A DNA stretch of 64,000 bases from the NCBI RefSeq assembly GCF_041381155.1, contig NC_091134.1, positions 58,497,467-58,561,466 on the forward strand, given 5' to 3'. Below are positions 12,557 to 25,508 of this stretch, piece after piece. Below the pieces are notes generated by a model that saw nothing but the letters and a program-made list of their open reading frames with translations, was not told the DNA's origin and did not search any database. Numbering within the stretch: position 1 is the first letter of the stretch; each line of letters begins with the position of its first letter. Source of the stretch: Argopecten irradians. Taxonomy: Eukaryota > Mollusca > Bivalvia > Pectinida > Pectinidae. A program made the translations under genes and the position numbers.

Positions 12557-13644
12557 CTATATTTACAATGAAGGAAAAAAGGACTCTAAAGTTTAAATAT
12601 AAATATACGAGTTTATTATTTTTCAGGATTTTTTGTCATTTCTCATTGGTCAAAAACACGCCACGTGATCACCGATAAAAAACTATATTGCACGATTTTT
12701 CCGGAAGTAGTTTATAGAAAAAGTATATTGCACGGTTATTTTTAGATAACGTTATCGTCTACGTTACCAAAATGCTTCGTGTTCCTGGCGCTTTGAAACA
12801 AACGCTTTGATGACCTGAGTTTGAAGCGTAACCACAAAATGTGACAGACGACGTTGATTGTTTCGGTTTCTAACAAAGATGATGATGACTTCCAGCTGAT
12901 GACTACAGTTTAAACTTTTTAATTTTCAACATAAACAAGGTAGGAGAGTAAGAAATAATCTAATAGCATTCATTAAGCATCTGAAGCCATTGAATAGTGA
13001 ATACGTTTGAAGTTCATCTTTAAAATTCCACCTAGGGCAGTTACAACATTACGTCTAGGATAATCCTACTGTATGTAGGATACGATTTTTTATTTTACGG
13101 AAATGGAGTACTAAGCATAAGAGAATGTATCCTGTTTATGTCAATCTGAAAATATATGTTTGACGTGGAAGTGGATTATTTCAACGGAGAACAAACTAAT
13201 ATTTAATTGACTGTGTGATATGGAGCTACATGTATAATGGAGTACATGTAGGCCCTACATGTATGCAAATTACAAACACGCATGCACCGGGTGTATGTAA
13301 TAAAAACGTGAAGTGCATCAATTGATACTGTTTTTCATATATTGTTTTTAAATTAAACTTATTACAAAATCATAAGATTGTAACTGTCCTCACGAAGCAG
13401 AATTTACAATGCGATGCCTATTTAGTTTCACTAAAGTCAATATTTTTTCTTTGGTCGATATAACCATGTATTGACCTCATCAAAATGCTATATTTGTATA
13501 ATATCACAGTTTGCACAACATTATCGGCCCTTCATCTCTTGAATTTCAATATGCAAATGTTGATTTAATTTCATATTAACAACATTGGTCCAGAAACTGA
13601 GACAAACCCTCTTCATAATATGTAATTGTAAGGAACACACATAC

Positions 13645-13843
13645 CGACATCAGTTTCTTTATAAAAGATGGCAGCATATCAATTGGAACCATCGCTGCAC
13701 AATCATGTACTCCACAGGTAAGAAAGATCCGGCTTTTCCCATTAAGTTTTGTTATATTGACGATGGAAATGTTTACCGTGGAGTCTTTCAGACACACATT
13801 CGAAACAAAGCTGGTGGGTATCCCCTAGGAACTCCATCAATCC
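13645..13843 (-). pseudogene. Gene 1, B-type RING exon with frameshift
   Basis: Acceptor TTTAG, donor GTATGT, 199 nt. The first part reads GLMEFLGDTHQLCFECVSER, aligning with CGHKLCVICVSE of gene 2. The second part, in the next frame, reads FLTCGVHDCAAMVP and FIKKLMS, aligning with the last Cys pair and tail of other B exons. Other B exons are multiples of three, and 199 is one base over. A short A-run near the middle is a plausible slip site. The first zinc ligand is Asp instead of Cys. Confidence 0.6.
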
Positions 13844-14714
13844 CTAAAGCAAATTGATATAGAGAAGTATATATATTATAAGTAAACTTTCTCCCCCTAC
13901 GATTCACTCATAACAGTATATTGTGGGAAATGAATGAAAATTGCAAGTCTGACTTTAATTACATTGACATGATGTTGATTTTTAGGCTAGTATTAAGTGG
14001 TCTTACAGATGACTGCATATTCATTGCAAACATTACCCATATAACACAATGACGGCATTTATTACTTTTAAAAGGATTGATAGAAGTCAATTAGAAGTAT
14101 GACATGAAATTAAGGTAAGGTAAGAGTTCCTTTCGAGTAAAATTATGAAAATGTTTTTTGACTAAACCAAATGATGTTTTTTTTCCTTTATTGTTATATT
14201 GAGAATAAAACAAATTGAATTAGAACTGTCACCCACGAGGCTTATTATAAAAGCCTTCTATCAAAAATATACGTGTATTGTATAATACTCATATGCATTT
14301 TTTTCTTTTATCTTCTATCTACCATCTCTTAGTTGTCTTCTCAATATATGAATAGACTCAGAGTGTAATATTTATTTCCTTTAAAGTTATATGTGCCGTA
14401 ACTGGGCGATAATTTTGACATGCTATTTTTTCATCATTGATTTATTAAAAACCATAAGGTTTGATGAATAAAGCTGTACAAATCACTCAAATGGCTTCAG
14501 ATGACTTGTAAACGTTAGTTTATAACACAGAAATTTTGAACTGAAAAATTGTTGTTTTTATGCCTTAAATATTTTTAAATGAAAACATACCTGCAGAAGT
14601 CACTTTATAATTACTAAAAAACATTGTAAAAAATGTGTAATAAAATTGTAGACCTCAATTTGGCTTCATGGTCTCACCGTAAGTGCTCATTTCACTTCAC
14701 TATTGATGTAAATA

Positions 14715-14755
14715 AATGATTTTTGGCAGTACTGCCAATACTGCCAAAAATCATT
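14715..14755. repeat. 17-bp-arm inverted repeat in gene 1 intron
   Basis: AATGATTTTTGGCAGTA and its exact reverse complement are separated by 7 bases. A related sequence (TTTTTGGCAGTACAGCCAAAAA) occurs near 28133, so both belong to a dispersed family. Confidence 0.8.
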
Positions 14756-15450
14756 TTCAGCTCTTATTTGTACATGTAAAATTAAAACCTATGCATTGAA
14801 CGCAGTGTAATTTTAAAAAAGTTGGTAATTTTTGGTGATGAATAACATAGTAAAAGCTCATCTTGATTCGTGAGTGTGAAAAATACGGCAGATATTACTT
14901 TAAGTCTTTTTTGTGATGTTTTTCCCACACTGTACTAATTGAATATATCTACGTAAAGCTTAAGATAATTTTAGTTCAAAAGTCAAATGAGTGTCTTATT
15001 TTTTATATAATGAAATCTTTCAACGGGTGATACCTAATAAGCTAACTCATGTCATATTATGACTACCGACGTCTCTGACGTCTTACAAATATTTTAGTAC
15101 AACTAATTACACGTAAGGATTACAAAACAATTTGACTTTGTTCCGTAAGCAGCTGTGTATTATCGACAATGAACCTTATACCTACATGTATTAACCGAAC
15201 CTGGTGTGAAACCGAGCCCCTGTGTCTATTGGTTTGCAATACAATCAAATAACATAATGCATTCGGATCTCGATAAAATGCATGTTAAATGTATGTGTGA
15301 TTTTAGGCAATAGATCATATGTATACAGATCATTATCGTACCGATTCGCATTCGATTAGGCCTTGTTCATTGCGTGATGATAGACGAAAGTATAGAAAAG
15401 ATTTATGCTGATTGTAAGATATGATGTGTATCCCTATGAAATATACTTAC

Positions 15451-15520
15451 ATGTCTATATTTTATAGCATCCTGAACAATGTCCAAATGCAATATCCTTC
15501 AAGTACTCAATTTGTGATTC
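15451..15520 (-). pseudogene. Gene 1, A-type exon with in-frame stop
   Basis: Acceptor TTCCAG, donor GTAAGT. In phase 0 it reads ESQIEYLKDIAFGHCSGCYK, matching A exons with a C-x2-C pair near the end, then reaches TAG seven bases before the donor. The 70-nt length also breaks the usual multiple of three. Confidence 0.55.
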
Positions 15521-16775
15521 CTGGAACACAGAATAAAATTTATATAATATGATTAACTGTACATAGATTGTCCCTATTGCTGATTTTGTTTCAATCTTTG
15601 GTGTTTAATGTAAACCACATAACCACTCTCATTAACAGCACTAGATTTTTATATACCTATATTTGGCTTTATAATTTTTTACACCATAAAACGCTTAATG
15701 TGGACTTTCTGTCGATGCAGACTTCAAAATATTTGCCCCTTTTACAAATATTTGTCATTCATTATAACATATTTCTTAAAATCAGGTGAATCGCTGAGGT
15801 ACTCTTTTCCATACCAACGTATTTCTCATTACAACATTTTAAAATAATAGAAAATGTCTTAATTTATTTCCCGCGGGAAATACGGATGTTATTGCGGTAT
15901 CCATTTTTTATGATTTGATAATAAAAGGTTATACAATGTATTTAATCATTAATTCATACAACAACTGTGCAAGAAAGCAAATTAAACCTCAGTACCATAT
16001 CAAAACTATAGAAACAAGTGTTTGATTGTACAAACCTCAATACAAAATGGTTAAAGCAACACATTTAATAAATCAGAACATGTTCTAAATTACACTCGGT
16101 TGTCGTACAATCACATATTGGATAATTGGATAATTTAGGCATGTATATTTACATTTAATGGTTCTTTTTCTATACATTTGTACTTTTAAAAGCCCATTCC
16201 CTTTTCGAAACAAAGAAACAATTAAAACTTTCTTAAAATAATACAATAATAGCACAAGGAAATATCTATCGATGACCTAAGATGAAGTGACATCACCAAA
16301 CAAATGCAAGGTTTTCTACGTAATCTATGTTAACGATGAAGATTCATTTCGCTGTTTTGTCGTCTGGCGCAATGATAGTAACGGTAATTAAGACGATGTC
16401 GTGAAACATAGGACGACCCGCGTTATAAAAATAAACGTTTACTTTATTTTTAACCAAATTGTTCAGAATGTGATGGTAAGTGTACAATTAACGGTAATTA
16501 ATAACTTTTGTGACTCTATAAAATTATCAATCCTGTTTTCCATTCCCATTTTAAAATTAAAAACCAATTTGGAAAGGTAGTGGACCATTATATATGTATT
16601 TTTGTCGAAAATTTGAAGATTTGGCGATAATTAATACACAATATTCAAAGTTTGTAGAAAGTTCACATATGCTGTCAAAAAAACGATTGGGCTTAAAGTT
16701 ATACATTAGCATAACAAAACAGTTAAGTTTTGCGAATGTTGAAATGCATTTTACAAGTGAAGATTTGCTACCTAC

Positions 16776-16949
16776 TGTCTCAATCAAAGACGCGACTGAA
16801 ATGATGTGTTGTCCTTTAGTAGGTTTACATATGCAAATGCAGTGTTCTTCAGCGGCACCACTTCCATATATCACTGAGACTCTTCTGTCAGCCATCTCGT
16901 TAAAACAGTCTGAGCATAAGGATGTCCCACATGTGATACGGATGCATAT
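16776..16949 (-). CDS. Gene 1, B-type RING exon
   Basis: 174 nt, acceptor TATACAG, donor GTAGGT, phase 0 to 0. It contains ITCGTSLCSDCFNEM, then EEHCICICKP and HIISVASLIET. It corresponds to C-x-H-x2-C-x2-C with Thr at the His position, then the final Cys cluster and the helix that follows the last Cys pair in RBR RING1 domains. The opposite-strand 141-codon frame over this exon is a shadow. Confidence 0.65.
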
Positions 16950-18028
16950 CTGTATAAAATATTTTGTATTCGATAATTGTTTTTTTTTTTTATTTCCTCC
17001 AAAATTGAAGATAACATGAATAATGGCATTTAACATGAAAACAACTAACAAAACAGCAAATAGATATTTATAAGTTCAAGTCTTATAATTAGTAATTAGA
17101 TGAGAATTAATCGTAACAATAAAGATCACCAGCTTCGAGAATAATGTATTCGGCAAAATGTTTCAGCTATACATTGTTGCATTCCACTATCTATGATGAT
17201 ATTCTAGCATAAAGGTACAACTTTTAGACCTGCAAAGTAGCTTGATTTAAAATACATTTTTAATAAACATCGTTCAACCTAACATAACACAACATTACTA
17301 CAGATTTAATAGGAACATCCAAAAACTCTTCTTCTGTTGGGGGGATATAATCCAATGTCAACAAATATTTATGATAAATAGTTTACTTTCAATGGTAGCA
17401 AGAAATTTATTTTAATTATATTACTTTTTGTATAGCAATCCATATTAAATACCTGTAACTCTTAACAACATGAAAAAAAAACAATATATATATATAAATA
17501 TTTTTTTTAACATAAAGGAGTCACTTCATGCATAAACGAAAATAACTTACATTAATTAATTAGATATATGCATGTAAACTGAAATAGTCTATATAAATTT
17601 CTCATCTATCTATGCTGTAACTATCTTATAAAACATTGTAAGTAAATGCTTAAATATCAATTTGGTGGCATTTTTGATATAGTATACACTTGGGGTTGTT
17701 ACTAATAAGTAAGATATTATGCTTTAAAAATATGTATATTTTAAGATATCTAAAATATTGCTCCTGAACTACCACACGGTTCAGCATATAACTAAACTGT
17801 TAAAGATTAAAGAAATGCAAATATGGCAACTCAAACGTTGCAAAATTCAACAATATATATATTCAATAAATAAAAATATTTGTTCTACCCCTATAAAATA
17901 GTTTCTATATAAACTCTATTGACAAAAATGCCAATAAATGAACTGTTCCGTCGAGCGGTCCAAAGAATTATTAAATGTGCTGTTGGACCGGAGTGACGTC
18001 ACAATGGGGTATAACAAAACATTTATCG

Positions 18029-18099
18029 ACTGGGGTTTCGGGCAACAGATAATTTGTTGGACCCTCAAACAAATCATCTGTTGCCCTCACCCCCAGTCT
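18029..18099. repeat. ~32-bp-arm inverted repeat
   Basis: ACTGGGGTTTCGGGCAACAG faces CTGTTGCCCTCACCCCCAGT, with a short spacer. A TGACGTCA palindrome lies just upstream. This is a foldback remnant inside the large gene 1 intron. Confidence 0.8.
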
Positions 18100-18104
18100 A
18101 CAAC

Positions 18105-18320
18105 TGTATAGTGTTCAATATTTTTCAATATATATGTGATAAATATATATATGTTCAATATTTTTCATATACATATGTGATCAATATATAAATGTTCAAT
18201 ATTTCGATATAATATGCGATGTTTTAAACATGTATATGCGATATTTTAAATATGTGTGTGATAATTTAAAAATATATATGTGATAAAAATGCATATATAT
18301 GTTCAATACATGTGGTATGA
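18105..18320. repeat. AT-rich imperfect tandem repeat
   Basis: Repeated GTTCAATATTTTTCA and TATATGTGATAA blocks of roughly 40 bp, degrading to the right. Confidence 0.7.
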
Positions 18321-18792
18321 CATGACTCTAACGTGAAATTCTAATTCATGACATTGTGTAAGATGTACCCGTATTTCATTTTGATAACATCTTAATTACC
18401 TCACCCCGGCCGCGCCAAAAGGGGTCAGATGCTGAAATCAAAATGTCACCTGAGAAACATTTTGATAAGGGTAACGTTACAGTAATGTGTCTAGAGGTAA
18501 ATGGTATTAACACTGAAATTCCTGTTTCAGACAACATTAAACACTCTTATTTGGCTTATAATTGTTTAATACAAAAGTACTGCAACTACCTCTGCAAGTA
18601 CCGAAACGATTTTTGTAAATACCGAAACGACCTGAAATCCCTCTTTGAGACAGTAGGGGATCAGAAAAAATTCGTTTGGATGCAAGATGCGTGGCGGCCC
18701 CTTTGTAACATCCAATGAAATTCAGTTTAACAAACCTTACCCAGAATGCAATTATCGAATGTATATATATATATCAATTATGGACAATTGTT

Positions 18793-18885
18793 GAGGTCAA
18801 TATGGTGTTATATTAACCGAGTAGAATAAATAATGACCGAGGGCGTAACTAAAATTCTACAAGGCCAATATAACACCATATGGGC
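18793..18885. repeat. ~33-bp-arm inverted repeat
   Basis: GGTCAATATGGTGTTATATT faces AATATAACACCATATGGGCC, spaced by about 26 bases. Likely a short foldback element. Confidence 0.75.
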
Positions 18886-19034
18886 CGAAACAAAGGTCCT
18901 TAATTTTTAAATTAGATATGATAATTATTTTAAATGTTTGCTTCGTGCTAAGTAATATAGAAATGCATGAAGAATGGCTCGACTACATCTTCCCGAAGAA
19001 CTCGACGTCGTGGTATTGTGACTTCATAATCGCA

Positions 19035-19110
19035 ATATCGACTCGGGAGTGACGTCACAATAGGAATATCGACTAGGGTGTGACGTCACAATAGGAAATA
19101 TTGACTTAGT
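19035..19110. repeat. 31-bp tandem units with TGACGTCA
   Basis: Two units carrying GTGACGTCACAATAGGAA at 19050-19057 and 19081-19088 (core palindromes), each preceded by ATATCGACT. Decayed related units extend to about 19160. Confidence 0.7.
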
Positions 19111-19210
19111 GTTTCTAATAATAGAAACATCGAGTCAAGATGCTTTCTAAAAATGGAAACATCGATATTTGTTTTTTTGTTTTGTAATTGTTACTTATTT
19201 ATTTATTTTT

Positions 19211-19300
19211 GAATAACGAATAAAATGCTGGCACCGGAATCGTTATTAAAAATAAAAAAACCGAATAACGAATACGGTGCTGGCACCGTATTCGTTATTC
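19211..19300. repeat. Two tandem palindromes, one near-perfect
   Basis: 19263-19300 is an 18-bp arm (GAATAACGAATACGGTGC), a TG centre, and the exact reverse complement. 19211-19247 is a degraded version with the same TGCTGGCACC centre. A half copy appears near 19406. Confidence 0.85.
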
Positions 19301-21173
19301 AAACTCAAAACAATTTATCGAGGCATTAAAATTTTTTTAGATGTTGTGAAATTATGTTTTGATCCGTTTTTTATGTTTTCAAATTGTTACTTATTTGTTC
19401 ATTTTTGAATAACAAATAAGGTGCTGTATTTATTTATTCTGTTTCTAGCTTGTATTTTGGGTCAGAACCATATCTCCAAATTTAAATTGTCATACCAGGA
19501 GTTTTATTTCTATAAACCTTTCACATATGTGTATACAAAATGTATCAATTTTAAGTTTTGCCAATAACACTGAAATCCCTGATTAAGAGGTTATCCATCC
19601 TCGATACTCATGAAGTTGCTATCACTATCATCATATCCACCTCTTGACTTTGTCATAGCCAAACTGAATACTTCGTGTGATACAACAAATGAAACAGGCA
19701 GTTTGATATTTGATGTACAACAAAAGAATCGAATATCGGTACACTGGAATATCAAGACGCGAACAAGTTAAAATCACACAATTTATATGTGAGCTGTTCA
19801 TGATCGTTTGTTTTCAGAAAAGAACGAGGTAAAGCGGTTATATTGAAGAGACTAAAGTGACATTGATTGAAAGTTTCGATTTAAAATGTCAATTAATCAT
19901 TAATTATGTTAAAAATTCTTGCATAGAATGTCATTTGATTTCAGTGAAAATTGATATATACGGGGATGTGGGGATCCAAACACAACGGTACCATTTCCGA
20001 AAATATCCATTATCATGGTACCGAAATAAAGTCGTCCAATTGGTCGAATTATAGAAATTGTCTGATTTCAACGTTTTTTCGTCGGAGATATTATCCAATT
20101 TCAGTGAAAATGAGTGGTCATTTGACAGTTTGTTTAATTTCAAGTTCTCAAGAGTTCACCAGAGTTTGATAGAGATGATAGCATTATCTTTTAATTAACT
20201 CTTTCCTATGCGTTCACATGGAAACATAATTCCATAACCGCTATACATAATGATACTCGCCTTTCCGTGGGCAGTACATGGATTTCCATACCGATTTTTT
20301 TTTCGTTTCCTTATTTTCTTCTCTGCCACTGCGACCTAAATTTTAAGTGAAAAACATATATATGTGAATTGTGTTAAATATGCCACAACATAACTTTGTT
20401 TAAAGGTATGATAGTAATTACACATGATATCCCAGAGGGACCTTAATGGCTACCATCTATTTCAGGGGGAATTAGTAAGCTTGATGTATCTTTCTCTTTT
20501 ATCATTTGCTTATACTTTCCAATTAATATTCAAGATCCATTTGTTCTGATTTCCAAATTGCGATACGCTCAAGCGAGGACATTACGAACTTCTCGAAAAA
20601 TGATGGTAATCAGTTTCTACAGACGAAGGATCGGATAGAAGGACGGAAGATGCATGACTGATAAATGACAATTGAGTAGACCACCATTCAATGATGATAG
20701 ACTGAAAAACTGATGACATCGAATGACACCTAATGAATATTTTCTTTGTAAAAGCATCTAACAGGTTGAAGAAAATAAGTTCATCGTACAAGGACATCCT
20801 CCTCTGATTTGTAAGTCCATCAATGCAGTATAACTAACTATCCAACCACTCACCAATCCAACTCGGCGGGTCGTTAGTCCGTTCGATTTTAGTCATTCTC
20901 TTTATTATTTGACAATTTCATTTTATATATTTTATATGTTTTTTCCTTTCCCTTTATTGTTATATTTAAGACACGTGTATGCTTAATAATCGGAAATATT
21001 TTATGCATAACACATAAAATACCATTCCATATAAATGGAAGTGGTAACAAAATCACCCATTTTCCAGAAATATGAATATATATATTAAAGATGTAAATAT
21101 TTCTCAAACTGAGAATATTTGTAAAAAAAGAAATCAATTTTATTTCATTCACGGGAAACAAAAGTATACCAAC

Positions 21174-21317
21174 CTTTCTGTGAAATAAATTAGGATGTTG
21201 CATTCCACGGAATTCCACAGGGCAAGTACGATTGAATGATGCCCGACAAATGGTGCAATACACGATGCAATCGCAGCACATTAAACATGCAAAGTGATTA
21301 CATTCCAGTTCATAGTA
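21174..21317 (-). CDS. Gene 1, B-type RING exon, complete ligands
   Basis: 144 nt, acceptor TTTGACAG, donor GTTGGT, phase 0 to 0. It reads ELECNHFACLMCCDC, then VYCTICRASFNRTC, a clear second half of a RING finger (C-x-H-x2-C-x2-C...C-x2-C). With the A exon at 22252-22323 it supplies all eight candidate zinc ligands. Confidence 0.75.
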
Positions 21318-21704
21318 CTGTCAAATACAACATTAAAGGTATGTAGTAATGTAATCAAACTTATGGATTGTACGATTTCGAAGTTAATTCCCAAAATGGT
21401 ACAAAAGCATCAAATACCATAGCATATAGCTCAGCGTTGACTGAAAACTATAAAACACAAGTCAGACATTTGTTTGTTCTAGTTATATATGAAACTAGTT
21501 ATGTTCTAGATAAAGTTAGTGTGTATGATCAGCAGCTTTGACCTCTTAACATGACTAACAAGTCACAGAAGGACGAAAACGTTCTATAATATAGTCTTAT
21601 TCCAAAGGTATTGCACCATATGGATAATTTTGCAATGAGTTTTAAAATTCTTCCTAAAATGTATATCAGTTAATATGGGCTACTATGCATACATGTACAT
21701 ACTG

Positions 21705-21958
21705 TCATCCTCGATACTCCAGGGTTTCCGATCATCTACGATCTCTACACCCCTGCACTCATAGTAAAACTGGAGGCAACAGAACAGGTAATTTAGTTTT
21801 TTGATGTACATCAAAAGAGCCGTAGGAAAAAAGGAAATCTTTGCAGGCATGTGATTGGTTCAGTTTTTTCCCTCTGAGCTGCCTTCAATTTTACTATGAG
21901 ATAGTCCAGGGGTATAGAGATCGTAAGTGATCGGAACCCCTGGATTATCGAGAATGAC
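21705..21958. mobile_element. Foldback MITE with long terminal inverted repeats, copy 1
   Basis: Left end ATCCTCGATACTCCAGGG and right end CCCCTGGATTATCGAGAATG are inverted repeats extending inward for tens of bases. The centre holds the palindrome TTGATGTACATCAA. A second copy lies at 41723-42036, and a decayed one is possible near 19590-19750. Confidence 0.85.
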
Positions 21959-22251
21959 ATACCGTATGCATCATAGATTACGATTTGTGGAAATTTTTAA
22001 AATAAAACTTGTTGTATTTTAAAATATAAATTGAGTAAAAAAAACATAGTGTAGCGCTTAATGTATCAGAAGTTTTAATCAATTTTATACTACCTGTATT
22101 TTGGTATTCATTGTTATGTAATTGACAATAAACACTTTTAATGCTTAAATTAATATCAATTATACGTAATTGCTAATATGGAGGGTCCATTTTATCAACA
22201 GATTAAAATATGAGCATTATAAAGTATATACATTAAAGATGATATACTTAC

Positions 22252-22323
22252 GTTTCCTTGTAACAGTTCCTGACAGCCAACGCATGCTAAACCTTGACAG
22301 TTATTCCTATTATCATACACAAT
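22252..22323 (-). CDS. Gene 1, A-type RING exon
   Basis: 72 nt, acceptor TTGCCAG, donor GTAAGT, phase 0 to 0. It contains YDNRNNCQGLACVGCQELL. The C-x4-C pair matches the A exon of gene 2 at 56939-57010, which has the same length and phase. It forms the first half of a module with the B exon at 21174-21317. Confidence 0.7.
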
Positions 22324-22740
22324 CTGGCAAAATCAAATCATATAGAAAGTGACGAAGGAGAAGTTATGCTCATAGTGGGGTGGTTAGATCTCATTCAATT
22401 TCAGGTTGGCTTCACATTGACAGAAATAGGCACCAAAATACGCGGGTTTCGAGATCCCAAAACGGCGTGGGTAAAGTACAATTTACCGTCGATAAGTCTC
22501 ACCTTCCGGTGATAATGACGTCACGAAATCACGTCAAATGATGATTTTTTTTCCTTACTTTCCTAGAGACTTGTTTGATCTCATTGATCACACATACGTG
22601 TATGAAAACATTTGAAATAAAACTTGTTTTTATAAAATTGTGGTTCGCAATCATGTTTAAAAATAACCGACGAAGCCACCATGTCATTTCTTAATGTAAA
22701 AAAATAATCCCAACTGTCAATCTTGAAGATATCGTTTAAA

Positions 22741-23356
22741 CAAGAGGCCATGGGCCTTAACGGTCATCTGACAATTGGCACAGTACAACATAGTTGTTTA
22801 AAGATTTTAGCCTATTTGACCCCTGTGAATGAAGATCAATGTCATTTAAAAAAAAACCAAATATGGTAGCCATTCATCCCAGCATGTCACAGGCCCAATA
22901 TCAGGTCTCTATGCCTCTTAGTTATTCACAAGAAGTTGTTTAAAGGATTTCAGCCTATTTGACCCCGCGCCCTTAAATGAAGGTCAGGGTCATTTTATTT
23001 GAACAAACTTGGTAGCCCTTCATCCCAGCATGCTACAGGTCCAATATCAGTTTCCTGGGCCTTATGGTTCTTGAGAAGAAGCCGTTTAAAAATTTTAGCC
23101 TATTTGACCCATGTGACCTTGAATGAAGGTTAAGGTCATTCATTCGAACAAACTTGGTAGCCCTTTATCCCAGCATGCTACAGGCCAAATATCAGTAGCC
23201 TGGACCTTTCGGTTATTGAGAAGAAGTCGTTTGAATGAAAAGTTTACGCATGGCGTACGGCGCACGGCGGACGGCGGACGGCGCACGACGACGGAGGGTG
23301 CATGATGACAATAGGTCATCCTTACCCTTCAGGTCAGATGACCTAAAAAGGGCCTG
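22741..23356. mobile_element. Element with internal ~145-bp repeats and inverted ends
   Basis: Starts CAAGAGGCCATGGGCCTTAA-CGGTCATCTGAC and ends GGTCAGATGACCTAAAAAGGGCC, giving imperfect ~20-bp terminal inversions. Inside are about three to four units of the same monomer as the 7.4-kb array, in opposite orientation, then a GC-rich CGGCGCACGGCGGACGGC run. It resembles bivalve non-autonomous elements that carry tandem cores. Confidence 0.8.
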
Positions 23357-23685
23357 TGAAAAGTAGAGCTTTTATGTTCCAAAAAAGCTTCCATCAATTC
23401 CATTGTTATCTTTGAGCTGTCCTGTGTTTAGATATTTCCAATGTCCGGAATGCATTTTAAAATGTGTATTCAGGATTGTTGATATGATGGCTATCTCTAT
23501 ATTTCAGACAAAAACGCTATGATGATCATGTTTTTCTGATGAATGTGAGCATAGACGCCTATCGATTGCCAACATAGCGTTGAAAATTGATCGATGTATT
23601 AATTATTTTTTTTACCGCAATAATGCAACTACTTCTTGGAGGCGAATAAAGATTAAATAAAGTTGCAATCTGTGTCTGAGTCAAA

Positions 23686-23901
23686 ACATGGATATGTCGT
23701 TTTCGAATTATTCTAAACATTCTAGACATTAGAAACTTCAAGTGTGAAGTCATCAAGACCTTCTCCAAGCCACTCGAACGACAAGTTTCAGAGGCGGTCG
23801 CTATACACGGATCAGTTGCTGACAAGCTCCTCAATTCTAAGTCAGAATGGGAGCAACCTGCCGTAGAGAGATTGGTGGTCACTAGGGAACCACGACTGTG
23901 A
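23686..23901 (+). mobile_element. Retroelement protein fragment
   Basis: An open frame ending in TGA reads FKCEVIKTFSKPLERQVSEA, then HGSVADKLLNSKSEWEQP and AVERLVV. The LN(S/G)KSEW..P..ER segment resembles the C-terminal end of some reverse-transcriptase polyproteins. It lies antisense in a gene 1 intron. The element class was not determined. Confidence 0.45.
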
Positions 23902-25445
23902 ACAGCAATATGTGATAGGAAATCTGATTAAAATACAGATCCTTATGACCATTCCGGTGATTAGAGGATCTGACAGCGTCCCATGGGGGGTCATGTCATG
24001 TTCAGGTGACCTTTATACCACGTGTACTCACGACCACGTGTAGGTTCTGCACCTTGCTGCATCAAGTGTATACGACATTTCGTCCCAGTATACATATACG
24101 GTAAGCTTTGTTGTGCTCTTGGGGCGAGATGACCTTAGGTGTGTTGGGGGCAGCAATTTGACTGGTCTTTATCAAGGATCACGTGGACGTGACCCCTAGT
24201 GGGATTTTCTCTGATCCTTTTCACAAACGTAATGATAATAGGAATCTGTGTTTTATTTTATTAGATTTGATGTAATAGGCACTATGTCTACAGAATAGTG
24301 TGAGGTACGAGTTGTCTCAAAACAATAACATACCCTTAGTCGATTGTCAAACTTTTCTTTCGATTGCCACCTCGAAAAGCTGGTATGTCTGACGTTTCGA
24401 CCGTGCATGTAATTGCATATAATATCCCCTTTTGATACGTCAGTGTTATGTTTATGGCTACACGAGTCTATCTGATAAAGTATCTTGTGGTTATAACCAT
24501 TGTTTAAACACTGGGGTTGATTTAGTGCACATAGCATGTTGGGTCGAAATAACTCGCCGTATACATCAAACGGGCCGAGACATTTCGTACCTGCACACAA
24601 TAGATGTAAACAAACATGTAGACGAACACGTTGTGTTAGTGTTATTTCGGACTGAAGAAGGCCCTATAGTGGCTGAATATATATTCCATAGAAATGATTT
24701 TGATTTTACTTTGAATTTATTTATTTTGGCCTTTTATTTCGGATTATTAATATACTAGCTTTATACCGTTTTTCCTCATTATGAATTATTCTAACAACTG
24801 GATTATATAGTATTTGTCAAATATGGTCGTTCGTTTCTAAATACAATTTTATTTTCTCGTGATTCAAACACAGACTAAGTACAAGCGTTACATGTACTAG
24901 TATTCTTAACAATTTACCTTGTGAACACATTGAATCGGAAACAATTCCATGGACGAAATGATATTATTTGTTTTGAGACCGATAAAGAACTGCATTTTGT
25001 CTGTTCTCTTTACACTTCTATTGAACATCCCTTTGTCAAAGCAATCAGAACAGATCTTGAGGTCACCTGGCAATATGTATTCCAGCTGAAAATGATCAAT
25101 AATTTTAACTCACTTTATCAGTAAAATATATTAACAATTGGATAGTATTGTCTCTACGGATCTTCTGAAGTTTTGTTTTATCGATGATAAACACCTAGAA
25201 TGCAGCAATATAGACAAGACAAAGAGGGTGCATGCCTTCTTGGGCCACTTTTGGTTTTTTTATGTCGCGCTAAACCGCTCATTATGCTTCCACTTGATCA
25301 TAAAAATCTTAAAAGCAAGTTTATGTAGTTGTAATCTTACAAATACAATTCTATTTGTGACTCGTATTTCAAACAATTATTTATTCAGAAGAATATAAGT
25401 ACAATCCTGTAGTCAGAATCATTATATACAGAAATGGAATCATAC

Positions 25446-25508
25446 CTTAACTTCCAGATCACATGAATAGCATTTTGGTGGGGCTGATATCAGGACGCCA
25501 GAAAGGTC
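25446..25508 (-). CDS. Gene 1, A-type RING exon
   Basis: 63 nt, acceptor TTTACAG, donor GTATGA, phase 0 to 0. It contains LISAPPKCYSCDLEVK with one C-x2-C pair. It has the same length and phase as the A exon at 26808-26870. The expected partner B exon was not found before 22323. Confidence 0.65.

Noticed and set aside
13585..13857. Plus-strand 90-codon open frame
   Set aside because: Antisense to the gene 1 B exon. No recognisable features.
16594..17019. Plus-strand 141-codon open frame
   Set aside because: Shadow of the minus-strand B-type RING exon at 16776-16949, which has splice sites, phase and Cys/His spacing in its favour.
24253..24758. Overlapping 115- and 108-codon open frames on opposite strands
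   Set aside because: No domain, no splice sites with matching phase. Lies in a gene 1 intron next to retroelement debris.
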